Shown here in pieces: positions 12,301 through 19,504 of a stretch of 64,000 nucleotides of DNA. Below the pieces are notes generated by a model. It saw only the letters and a program-made list of their open reading frames with translations, was not told the DNA's origin and did not search any database. Position 1 is the stretch's first letter. Each line of letters starts with the position of its first letter. Location: contig NMRB01001796.1 in NCBI GenBank assembly GCA_002633025.1, positions 28,491 through 92,490 on the forward strand, read 5' to 3'. Source of the stretch: Notospermus geniculatus (lineage: Eukaryota > Nemertea > Pilidiophora > Heteronemertea > Lineidae). The position numbers and the translations under genes were made by a program.

Positions 12301-15300
12301 AGCTACGCAACTGATGAAAACCAACGGAAGTTCAGCATGGGAGAATTGAGGAAAACTTACTGTTTAAAAGCAGGTAAATAACTGTAGAAGGCTTGTGAGA
12401 CCACATTATACGTAAACGGCAGGTGTTTGCTTATGTCTTTTGTTGACCAGTCACCAAAGAACAAGTTCAACAGACCTTGGTCACCACCTGAAACAGAATG
12501 GAGAAACTGAAATATCAACTGGACTTTATTCCAAACAGGGTGCTGTCATTAGTGTCAAAGGCAGGCCTTTCCATTTGACGGGGACGGGCGCAAAAATGCA
12601 TGCACCTCACAAACAATAGAATTTATATTGTTTGCGAAGCGCATGCGTTTTCGTGCCCGTCAAACGGAAAGGCCTGGTGTCAAAGGGAGTTGGCCTCCTT
12701 ATCGCATGAAGACCTGGTCTGAAGAGGAATCAAAACCCTGCCTGAACCTCTGAGGTGAGAGGCACTGATGGTTCAACTGTGCCACACAGTCTTTCTCCTA
12801 CACTTAGTACATAGCAGGCTAGGTAAAATATTCCCCTTCTCTCGCACCATTCAAACTATAACCTTCAGTCTTCCAGCCAGGCCGGCATCCACCTTCAATC
12901 ACAGACGACCTTCAGATTCTTGTAAAGTATCCATTGCTTTACCAATACCAGTCAACAAACAACTTCTTGCCGCCAGACATCTCGCCAATGATTGATGTAG
13001 TGTTTCTCGTAGAAATCATACACCCACATAGGCCTCACACTAGTCTGGGATGGAATATGCACATTCCTGTGAGTGTGATGATGTCTAGGCCTACATGCCA
13101 TTGCCAGTGTGGGCAAGGAAGATGTTCACTTTCATCAAAATATTCCATCAACTACTTCTACGGTACAGCTACAAGTACCAGGTTGTTCGCAGAGATGAAT
13201 TTTTCACCTGATTACTTGAGGTCTAATCAAGTGCAAGATTTATTGATCCACATCAGTGAATCGGTGGTAGTATTAGTCGACTAAACCAAAGGGCAAGCTG
13301 AATGGATGATTATCAAGTTATACTCCAGTAATAATATACAGGTCAGAGGAACGGGATTCTCCTCTGTATCAGAAACCCACACTTAAATCCCTATCGCCAC
13401 CACGAATTCTGTGTCAGAAAGAGCTAGCTGCTGGACACAACTGCTCACTTCAATCTTATAGTACTTGTGCATACTTTCTAAGTGAATCCAAACCAAGCCC
13501 AACTTTGGAATTAGCCTTCCAATAACTGATCCCAGCACTCATTTATGTGCCATAAAATGTGCCAAACCGCCAATGACACTGCCAGCAGCGATGGTTTCTG
13601 CCACGCAACTTGGCTAGAAACTAAAAGTATCTCTACACAACCAAAAGTGAGACAAGTATTTGAGTAATCGGGGAACTCATGCAATCCTCCCATTTTACAT
13701 TCTGTCTAAGAACTCAGAAGTATGGGAATAGGCACCACTCTGCTGTTGAGCGATTGTCATAACATCTTAGGACGCCAAACTAACTTGAGGAAAAGATCAT
13801 CTGTGACATGACCAACTTGCTGTCAGTATAGATTTTTATGCCACTCGATTTTTTGGGCAAACGCGTTGAAAACTGCTCAAAGAATGTGATGTTTGAGGTG
13901 AAGAATGTTGGTAGTATCGTGAGAAGTGGATAGTACTCCCGATGTGGGGAGGCCTGGGAGGACTTCAGCTGAACTTTTTTCACCAAGACGATCAGTCGAA
14001 GCCGTCAAGATCTGGTAATCGAATCTTCCCCGTCTCATTCATTCATGTCTTAAAACGTTTTCTCTCAGGTAAACAAGCTATTCTTAGCGAGCAGACGTCA
14101 GGTATTCACAAACACACACATCTCAGGTAATGACTACGAGTTCCACCGGCTTTTAGATTTATACACTCCTAAATGGACGGACCCTACAGATGTCTTTAAT
14201 TTGGAGCAAATCAGGGCTAATGATTTGGTGAAAAGGTCACTGAGGGTGTGATGTAAAGACAACGATGTCAGTCGATTCTGACATGAAAATAGGGCCATAG
14301 CTAGCTTTTTGTCTTTGGAAGCATCTGGCTCTCACGGAGGGGAAGCGAAACGAACATGAAAATCCTGTTTTTCGGTGACATCAGGGGCACTGTCCCTGTA
14401 CCTATGCAAGCTACGGCCATGGAAAGTAATCCAAGTCCACTCCAACATGCATCACTTGCCCCAATTTTGCTTCACATGGTTAGGTGTTGTCATCAGTTCA
14501 AGTAGCCCCCTGTACTTTTGACCGACTGCCTTTTCCCCTTGACACCTGGGCCTGGTATGCTTGGTGATTTTGAGTTGGCAAATCAAAGTTTCAGTTGCTT
14601 GAGTTGTGACTTAGAGGTCTTTGTGCCAGCTGGATGCCAACAACACAAGCTCATTACATGCACTTCATTTCCAACCTCCCACAAAAGAACACCTGGAAAA
14701 TTCATACTCCAGTCAATTGGCTGAAGTTTTTTTGCTTGGGTGATGGATGGGATTTTTGTGTTTTCTGCATCCCAACAGCTAGTTACTTCATTTGAAAGCT
14801 TCAGCAAAGAGGGGTTACCCGTGGCAAATGCATGTGTCGGTTGGCTGGGGAGAAGGCGGTGAACTCAAACCACGTCTCTTCGTCAAAAAGAAAGTATCAT
14901 ACATACCGTCAAATGTGCCTTGACTAACAGCAAAAGACAATAATCTCTGATATGTACTTTCTGACGGTGTAAATACGAAAACTCCTGAATTGAAACAATC
15001 GGGCCAACCCGCATCTGGTGCTGCTGAGAACTCTTCTCGTTCGAATAATTCATCACAATTTTGTAAGACCTGCAAGGAGAAATAGTACGTCGTCACTGAA
15101 AATAGCTATTTTCAGTCTGAGTGTTCAGACCCAACTGTGGGAGAAATGGCATGAATGGAGGGGGTTAAATTTTGATACACACAGGATGGTTTACAATTTA
15201 TTTTGATTAAAACTCCCAAGGGATTCATTGTTGTACGTAATTGAATATATTGATTATTTTCATTTTTCTGATTCAACCAAGGGATTTTCATTACAGCCTG

Positions 15301-18300
15301 ATCTTACACAAACATCTACTACCAGGACATGTAATTGACATTAGTGCAGATGGATGCATGAAATGTACTGTGTAAGCAGCAAGTGAAAATTTATATGTGT
15401 GTGTAGAAAACTAGACAGAGGAATGATCTTAGTTGTTTACTGAGGCAATACATGAGATATCATGCAGTACATGTAGGCCTAATCAACCATCAACAGGTTA
15501 ACCCTTCATTTCATGCCCAGACTGATAAATTTCAGAGTTGGGGGGAAGCTATACTTCAGAGTTGCGAGGGGGGGGGGCAGATGCAAGGTTCTGGATTGCA
15601 GGGAAGCTACAAGTGGTGCCGACTATAAAAACACTCAAATTCACGGTAGAACTAGAATCTTTGCAGCATAAAGGGGAGGAGGGGCATCACTTGTGCCTGC
15701 CCGTGAATCCACCTCGGAAACCTATCTTTTGAGCTGCAGACCGGTTGTCCTCCAGTGGGTTTATCACCCTTGTCATGCAGTTTTCAAGGCGCCATGTTCA
15801 TTATTGTTTGATCAGTAGATGTACAATGGGTTATGCGCTGACAGATCGCAACCATGTACTAGGCTGGTGAAACTGCAAGGTAAGCATGGTAAGCTGCTAA
15901 CATGAATTGTCTGAACGAATACCTCCAATACTTACTAAGGTGTCTGCATCCAAGAATACACATTTTGTGAACTGTGTTAGCCTCCAACAGTGAAACTTTG
16001 TGAAAGTAACTCCAAGGTCTGGTCTGGACATCAAGGCAAGGTTGGAGACATCTTGGCTGTCGAGGACGTCAACCTCAACCACCAGATCAAAGATACCGGA
16101 CAGCTGTGCCCTGTGAAATAGGAAGAGTCAATGTGTTAAGATCATGTGTGGTATTCAGAGTGCCTTTTCACAGTAGCACACTGTCAACGGTGACTCACAG
16201 TCATATTACCCCAGCCTTTCCAGAAACCGTCCTGGGGTCTCATTCAAGGTGTAGCTCATTCAGCACATTACCTGATCCTTTCAGACATTGAGAGTAGGCC
16301 TACAGCAGGGTGGTGATGACCAGAGCAGGAATCTGTGCCCTCTCAATTATGTGTTCAATACTTCTCACCACTCCACCACCACACAGCACACCATTAATCA
16401 TTCCAACTTTTCCCAAATGCAAAATTGGGAAGGCCTTGATTGAAACAAGGCAATTCTGCAGCCTGAGAAGACAGCCCATCCTCACAGAACGAATCTTATG
16501 CCTTGGTTGATTGTTTTAGCTTCTTGGTGGCGTTTTGAATTGATTCAATAAGAATTCTGATTCTTACCTTATGGAGCCTGAAACTTGTGGTGAAATCATG
16601 ATAACCAATTTCCTTGTTGTTCCCACATTTTTCAAGGAATGCCCTAACACCATGGCCCCTAGAGAGTAGGAGTCATTGGTCGCCAAGGTTACGAATGCCT
16701 CGTCCTCCACTGTAACAACAGAGAGAAGATACTGCTGACTGTGACATTGTGAAGTAATACCAAAGGTGCAGAAGATGACTGTTTCCCAGCCACCATAATT
16801 TGTAGACTCTTGTCAAGGGTGTATCTTACATGTCTTATGGATCACTTCCACAACATAAATGAGACTCTTGTCAAGGGTGTATCTTACATGTCTTATGGAT
16901 CACTTCCACAACATAAATGAGAGAGTTGAGACTTCAGGCCAACATGGCCAAGGCTAGTTACGGTAACCATATCGCCCAGGCATAGCTTCTTTTACGATAT
17001 GACATTGACGGCTATTGCCTGGGACGTTATGGTTTACCCATATGCGCCCTGTGGAGCATAGTGTATTGGCATGTACTGAATAAAATGCCCAATTACTCGC
17101 AAACCTGACTAATTTAGAAATATCAAATGCCGTGAATCCTTTCATGTATCCTTNTACAACTAGAATCTCTGTCGCATACGGGGGAGGGGCATCACCTATG
17201 CCTGCCCGTGAATCCACCTCGGAAACCTATCTTTTGAGCTGCAAACTGGTTGCCCTCCAGTGGATTCACCACCCTCGTCATGCAGTTTTCAAGGCGTCAT
17301 GTTCATTATTGTTTGATCAGTAGAATGGGTTATGAGCTGACAGATGTCGCAACCATGTACTAGGCTGGTGAAACTGCAAGGTAAGCATGGTAAGCTGCTA
17401 ACATGAATTGTCTGAACGAAGACCTCCGATACTTACTAAGGTGTCTGCATCCAAGAATACACATTTTGTGAACTGTGTTAGCCTCCAACAGTGAAACTTT
17501 GTGAAAGTAACTCCAAGGTCTGGTCTAGACATCAAGGCAAGGTTGGAGACATCTTGGCTGTCGAGGACGTCAACCTCAACCACCAGATCAAAGATACCGG
17601 ACAGCTGTGCCCTGTGAAACAAGAAAAATAAATGTTAGAAGATCATAAGAATATGTGGCTTTTGTACAGTGCACTTACTGCAGCACAGTGTCAAAAAGCA
17701 CTTCACAAAATTACCGAGGACGTTCCAGAAAACTTTCTGGGGGAACTGAAGGAGTAGTTCATTCATTCACTGCTTCACTTAGTCTTCAGAGTAAGTCCAC
17801 TTGAGAGTACCGGTATAATAAAGTGGTGACCAATTCCATTTCTTACCTTATGGAGCCTGAAACTTGTGGTGAAATCATGATAACCAATTTCCTTGTTGTT
17901 CCCACATTTTTCAAGGAATGCCCTAACACCATGGCCCCTAGAGAGTAGGAGTCATTGGTCGCCAAGGTTACGAATGCCTCGTCCTCCACTGTAATGACAG
18001 AGAGAAGATACTGCTGACTGTGACATTGTGAAGTAATACCAAAGGTGCAGAAGATGACTGTTTCCCAGCCACCATAATTTGTAGACTCTTGTCAAGGGTG
18101 TATCTTACATGTCTTATGGATCACTTCCACAACATACAAATGAGAGAGTTGAGACTTCAGGCCAACATGGCCAAGGCATGGGCGGCGTGTGGGCAGCAGG
18201 CCTACTTTCACTTTTGTAAAGCACAGCCGACAGCCCGGGGCGGGGGCAGATCAACGATTTTTTGCAGCAAGCCTTGAGCTCAGAGGGAGACCACGGAGAC

Positions 18301-19158
18301 TGGGAGAGTGAGTCCGTGATTCATGCTCCACCTCNNNNNNNNNNNNNNNNNNNNNNNNCCCCCCCCCCCCGCCGCACCGGTGGTGGTACTACTGTCCTCC
18401 AAGTTTAAGTTAAAGCCCCACTGTATTGAATGTGAAAAACGAAAATCATCGCCGCGATTCTCGCACGACGTCATGACGTCAGCGTTGTGTAAAATGTACT
18501 ACGCTCTGTCAGAATACATTAGAGATCTCCCTGCAGTTTTCTCCAATGCAGTGCTGAAAACTAGGCCTTGATTCTGTGAAGTGCGTGTCAGGCAAGCATT
18601 TTGGGGACCTTCATGAGGCTATGGGACCTATATGTGCACTCTCCTAACTTTTTGAAAATATCGTAAAATTCAATACTGTGGGGCTTTAAGTTTGCCCCCC
18701 TTTTCAAGGATGTTTGTTGCTTGCTGTTGCTCATTGCTGTGTTAATAGTAACGGTAGGCTAAGGCCTAGCCTAGCCTACTGACAAACACACATCAAGCAT
18801 GTCAAGGCCATCGATAATGCGTGCGTCTGTGTCTAGAATCCTCAATGCATTTGGCCCACAGCCAGCCAGACCGGCGGCACCAGACTGACAGTTCAGTAGG
18901 TAGGCATAGGTCTACATGCATGCACTGTACAAATGCACTGTCTTGTACGTGCAGGACGCTCGACCAAAAGTCAAACTTCGGCAAATGTTTTACCTAAGAA
19001 ATACGCTAAATAATTAGATGCCAAACCTACGGGTGCTCATAAAGGTACTGGAGATTGAAATTAGCTTACTGGTGAGAAATTACAGGAAAGGGGACTATTA
19101 ATTCGGTGTAATTTTCAGAAAGACGGGAGCGACTTCACTGACCTTGTGCAGCAGCCAT
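67..19158 (-). CDS. GYG1: Glycogenin, self-glucosylating glycogen primer (whole gene, 9 coding exons)
   Basis: Glycogenin (GT8 family) transfers glucose from UDP-glucose first to its own tyrosine and then extends a short primer that glycogen synthase elongates in the cytosol. Exons, 5' to 3' on the minus strand: 19158-19143, 17988-17847, 17611-17437, 15069-14907, 12487-12361, 10855-10675, 7921-7907, 4439-3888, 318-67. All junctions are GT-AG, phases agree, and the 1623 nt translate to 540 residues plus stop. Visible marks: N-terminal [20 protein letters not shown]; the Mn/UDP-binding DAD at about residues 107-109; [17 protein letters not shown]; the YSYLPAF acceptor tyrosine at about residue 200; HFIGEKKPW; and the C-terminal [17 protein letters not shown] synthase-binding motif. 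The protein is longer than mammalian GYG1 because of the linker and tail. Exons 2 and 3 have a second copy at 16709-16568 and 16110-15936. The exon 8 donor is a choice between two sites. Family identity is certain; the linker exon set is slightly less so. Confidence 0.96.
763..937. mobile_element. MITE-like element, family CAATAGGAGC, copy 1
   Basis: About 175 bp with terminal inverted repeats (CAATAGGAGCTGTCAG on the left, the complement CTGACTGCTCCTATTG on the right). A second copy at 51703-51876 shares the interior, for example ATAGCGGACNCATTCATTCT and GAGCACCAATCACGTGGATT. It has no coding capacity, so is non-autonomous. Confidence 0.75.
2549..2835. mobile_element. MITE-like element, family GGCTCTCAATGGGCA, interrupted by a second MITE
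   Basis: Ends pair as roughly 40-bp inverted repeats: TGTGAGA...GAGCTGGCTCTCAATGGGCA on the left and TGCCCATAGACAGCCAACT...CTCTCACGTGGC on the right. The interior has the CCATAGCTTTCTATGG hairpin typical of this family (also 29377-29521, 32733-33210, 44971-45365, 61099-61275). It is split by the element at 2596-2721. Confidence 0.72.
2596..2721. mobile_element. MITE-like palindrome, family TAGTAAATGCTTTTAC, nested copy
   Basis: Inverted repeats CAATGGGTCATATGAATAAA and TTTATTCATATGACCCATTG enclose AGCAAATGCTTTTAC and GTAAAAGCATTTACTAG. It sits inside the element at 2549-2835, so it inserted later. Relatives at 29961-30040, 30127-30202, 30824-30936 and 33311-33391. Confidence 0.8.
3395..3560 (-). 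mobile_element. tRNA-derived SINE relic (GGAGGAAACTGGAG family), minus orientation
   Basis: AGCAGGAGGAAACTGGAG, then ACCTGTACTGTCAAAGAGAG and a terminal CCACTCTGACAGCCATGA, aligning with 30571-30712 in the same order. Read on the minus strand the right end is the tRNA-like head. Here the B box is degraded. Confidence 0.55.
3888..4439 (-). CDS. GYG1: Glycogenin exon 8, variable Cys-rich acidic linker
   Basis: 552 nt, acceptor TTTACAG at 4441-4440 and donor GTGGGT at 3887-3882, phase 0 on both sides. It joins ATNPE to [20 protein letters not shown] and ends at PPAENAEE, followed in frame by GGIVGQL of exon 9. It has ten cysteines in about 150 residues, including NCDKC and CDEEC, and runs of Asp, Glu and Ser. 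I recognise no domain; this is the region that varies in length between glycogenins. A GTGAAT site at 3837 would add 50 nt but leaves phase 2, out of register with exon 9. Confidence 0.82.
4965..5080. mobile_element. MITE-like palindrome
   Basis: Left ATTCATAAAACC and right GGTTTTATGAATTAGGC are inverted repeats, with inner CTAGTTTGTACAGG against GTACACAACTAG. About 115 bp, no ORF. Confidence 0.6.
6911..7040. mobile_element. MITE-like palindrome
   Basis: TCATCGCAGACAAACCCCTGA on the left is matched by the complement in TCAGGGGTTTGTTTGCAGTG on the right, enclosing about 80 bp. No ORF. Confidence 0.55.
7907..7921 (-). CDS. GYG1: Glycogenin exon 7, 15-nt microexon (ATNPE)
   Basis: 15 nt between a strong acceptor (GTTTTTTCAG) and donor (GTAACT), phase 0 on both sides, encoding Ala-Thr-Asn-Pro-Glu. 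It fits exactly between phase-0 exons 6 and 8, so it can be included or skipped without changing frame. Its support is the splice signals and phase fit only; five residues cannot be recognised by homology. Confidence 0.55.
8005..8198. mobile_element. MITE-like element with long inverted repeats
   Basis: AGGCTCCATTTCCATAGAG... through CACGTTGACACTTTTCACGC and GCTTCACGTTTTCCTTTCGT is repeated in reverse complement up to CTCTATGGAACTGGAGCCT. Arms of about 75-80 bp with few mismatches around a loop of about 40 bp. No coding capacity. Confidence 0.8.
9302..9421. mobile_element. MITE-like palindrome
   Basis: ATCCTCCAATAGCAGGGG and CCCTGCTATGGGAGGAT form imperfect inverted ends, continuing inward through GCTCCTCTT / AAGAGGAGC and CTCACACTTTGTGTGCGAG at the centre. 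Confidence 0.65.
10675..10855 (-). CDS. GYG1: Glycogenin exon 6
   Basis: 181 nt, acceptor TTCTTCAG and donor GTGAGA, phase 2 in and phase 0 out. It encodes [18 protein letters not shown], the last catalytic strand and loop of the GT8 domain, and [19 protein letters not shown], the helix closing the domain. Confidence 0.95.
10969..11215 (+). mobile_element. tRNA-derived SINE
   Basis: The head has Pol III boxes: an A box in TAGCCTAGTGGTTATCACG and a near-perfect B box GGTTCGAATCCC within a CCCGGGTTCGAATCCCGGG T-arm hairpin. The next roughly 170 bp (through GTACTTAGTAGGGCC) is a tRNA-unrelated body. The anticodon arm does not fold well, so I call a SINE, not a functional tRNA. Confidence 0.75.
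11227..11459. mobile_element. MITE-like element, TACTGTAAAGCA ends, TTTCGCGA-rich
   Basis: Terminal inverted repeats TACTGTAAAGCA and TGCTTTACAGTA. The interior repeats GGAAATTTTCGCGA several times in both orientations, giving an unusually CpG-dense (TTCGCGAA) island. No ORF. Confidence 0.75.
12134..12255. mobile_element. MITE-like palindrome
   Basis: CGACCGCCAAGTAACTCCGA and TCGGAGTTTCTTGGCGGTCG are inverted ends of about 26 bp with one or two mismatches, around about 70 bp of spacer. Confidence 0.75.
12361..12487 (-). CDS. GYG1: Glycogenin exon 5 (self-glucosylated tyrosine)
   Basis: 127 nt, acceptor GTTTCAG and donor GTAAGT, phase 1 in and phase 2 out. It encodes [13 protein letters not shown] and [20 protein letters not shown]. 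The tyrosine of FYSYLPAF at about residue 200 aligns with human Tyr195, the glucose acceptor. The ORF is short and easily missed. Confidence 0.94.
12488..14906. other. Glycogenin intron 4
   Basis: One palindromic element at 12562-12676. Nothing else recognisable in 12.7-14.9 kb; open frames there are short and unlike any family I know. Confidence 0.6.
12562..12676. mobile_element. MITE-like palindrome
   Basis: CAGGCCTTTCCATTTGACGG and CCGTCAAACGGAAAGGCCTG are inverted ends, continuing through GGGCGCAAAAATGCATGC / GCGCATGCGTTTTCGTGCCC. The centre is a TTTATATTGTTTGC hairpin. Confidence 0.75.
14907..15069 (-). CDS. GYG1: Glycogenin exon 4
   Basis: 163 nt, acceptor CCTTGCAG, donor GTATGT, phase 0 in and phase 1 out. 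It continues DADTL into [19 protein letters not shown] and [18 protein letters not shown], the conserved centre of the GT8 catalytic domain, ending at SQGTFDG. Confidence 0.96.
15070..15935. other. Glycogenin intron 3
   Basis: Contains a G-rich stretch near 15565-15580 and, from about 15646, the start of duplicated block B. No other feature seen. Confidence 0.55.
15936..16110 (-). CDS. GYG1: Glycogenin exon 3, duplicate copy (B)
   Basis: 175 nt with acceptor TTTCACAG and donor GTAAGT, encoding the same 58 residues as copy A with one synonymous change. It lies nearest to exon 4, so a transcript 1-2A-3B-4 or 1-2B-3B-4 would also be in frame. Confidence 0.87.
16568..16709 (-). CDS. GYG1: Glycogenin exon 2, duplicate copy (B)
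   Basis: 142 nt, identical in coding sequence to copy A, with intact acceptor (GTTACAG) and donor (GTAAGA). Splicing exon 3A (phase 0) onto this exon (phase 1) would shift frame, so it can only replace copy A, not follow it. It may be real (mutually exclusive exons) or an assembly artefact. Confidence 0.85.
16806..16920. repeat. 57-bp tandem duplication within block B
   Basis: GACTCTTGTCAAGGGTGTAT through CACAACATAAATGAGA occurs twice in direct succession; block A has it once. Confidence 0.9.
17154..17154. other. Single ambiguous base at the duplication boundary
   Basis: One N immediately precedes TACAACTAGAATCT, the first bases shared with block B. A contig or haplotype join here is likely. 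Confidence 0.8.
17437..17611 (-). CDS. GYG1: Glycogenin exon 3, 5'-proximal copy (A)
   Basis: 175 nt, acceptor TTTCACAG and donor GTAAGT, phase 2 in and phase 0 out. It encodes [15 protein letters not shown] through the DADTL metal/UDP-binding motif. It differs from copy B at one base, TCT versus TCC, both serine. Confidence 0.93.
17847..17988 (-). CDS. GYG1: Glycogenin exon 2, 5'-proximal copy (A)
   Basis: 142 nt, acceptor ATTACAG and donor GTAAGA, entering in phase 1 and leaving in phase 2. It encodes the first beta-alpha unit of the GT8 fold ([20 protein letters not shown], then [16 protein letters not shown]). The coding sequence is identical to copy B at 16568-16709. Confidence 0.93.
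17989..19142. other. Glycogenin intron 1
   Basis: Contains the end of block A, a 24-base N run (18335-18358) followed by poly-C, and a pair of overlapping CRE-like words (GACGTCATGACGTCA, 18467-18481). No exon recognised. Confidence 0.55.
18335..18358. other. Assembly gap, 24 N
   Basis: Run of N next to a C homopolymer, the typical site of a sequencing break. Confidence 0.95.
19143..19158 (-). CDS. GYG1: Glycogenin exon 1 (start codon, MAAAQ)
   Basis: ATG at 19158-19156 opens MAAAQ. The exon ends CAAG at a GTCAGT donor (phase 1). Joined to exon 2 it reads MAAAQVEDEAF, matching the family N-terminus with about five extra residues relative to human. The context ACAAAATGGC has A at -3 and G at +4, and resembles the YY1-type AAnATGGC start-site element. 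The 16-nt coding portion is too short to recognise on its own; phase fit and start context support it. Confidence 0.8.
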
Positions 19159-19191
19159 TTTGTCCGACAGGAAAGAGACCAATGAAATGGG

Positions 19192-19477
19192 CATTTTGGT
19201 TCCCGAAGCTACCGCTAGAGAGTGCTGTCAAATGGTAGCTTCGGTAACGGGCGCCATTTTGGCTGGCAGAAAACTGACGGCCTGGCGTCATTGCCGCGAA
19301 AACTGGATCACATGATCATCCACGGGTATGGATTTTTGAGTAACGGTCGATGATCATGTGATCCAGTTTTCGCGGCAATGACGTCAGGCCGTCAGTTTTC
19401 TGCCAGCCAAAATGGCGCCCGTTACCGAAGCTACCATTTGACAGCACTCTCTAGCGGTAGCTTCGGGAACCAAAATG
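19192..19477. repeat. Near-perfect palindrome, 128-bp arms, 30-bp spacer
   Basis: Arms 19192-19319 and 19350-19477 are reverse complements with one mismatch by eye (TGGCGTCA against TGACGTCA). Each arm holds a smaller hairpin (CGAAGCTACC / GGTAGCTTCG). It begins 34 bp upstream of the glycogenin ATG, so it lies in the 5'UTR or core promoter. It could be a very young MITE or an inverted duplication. I saw no second copy in the window. Confidence 0.92.
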
Positions 19478-19490
19478 TGAAATGGGGAGT

Positions 19491-19504
19491 TGACGTCACG
19501 TGAC
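19491..19504. promoter_or_regulatory. Overlapping CRE (TGACGTCA) and CLEAR/E-box (GTCACGTGAC)
   Basis: TGACGTCACGTGAC contains a full CREB/ATF palindrome at 19491-19498 and, overlapping it, GTCACGTGAC at 19495-19504, the sequence bound by MiT/TFE and USF-type bHLH-Zip factors. It is about 335 bp upstream of the glycogenin ATG. Function is inferred from motif and position only. Confidence 0.5.

Larger units (their letters stand above)
10856..12360. other. Glycogenin intron 5
   Basis: Contains a SINE (10969-11215) and two palindromic elements (11227-11459, 12134-12255). The intervening 11.5-12.1 kb shows nothing recognisable. Confidence 0.6.
15646..16957. repeat. Tandem segmental duplication, block B (exons 2B and 3B)
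   Basis: Collinear with 17155-18177: shared landmarks CCCGTGAATCCACCTCGGAA, CTAGGCTGGTGAAACTGCAA, both exons, and TTTCCCAGCCACCATAATTT. Exons are nearly identical, but the intron between them is 457 nt here against 235 nt in block A. Near its end (about 16806-16920) this block also contains an extra internal tandem copy of a roughly 57-bp unit. Confidence 0.9.
17155..18177. repeat. Tandem segmental duplication, block A (exons 2A and 3A)
   Basis: Partner of 15646-16957. Similarity begins at the N and ends at GGCCAACATGGCCAAGGC. Small indels and base changes in the non-coding part resemble allelic divergence. Confidence 0.9.
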
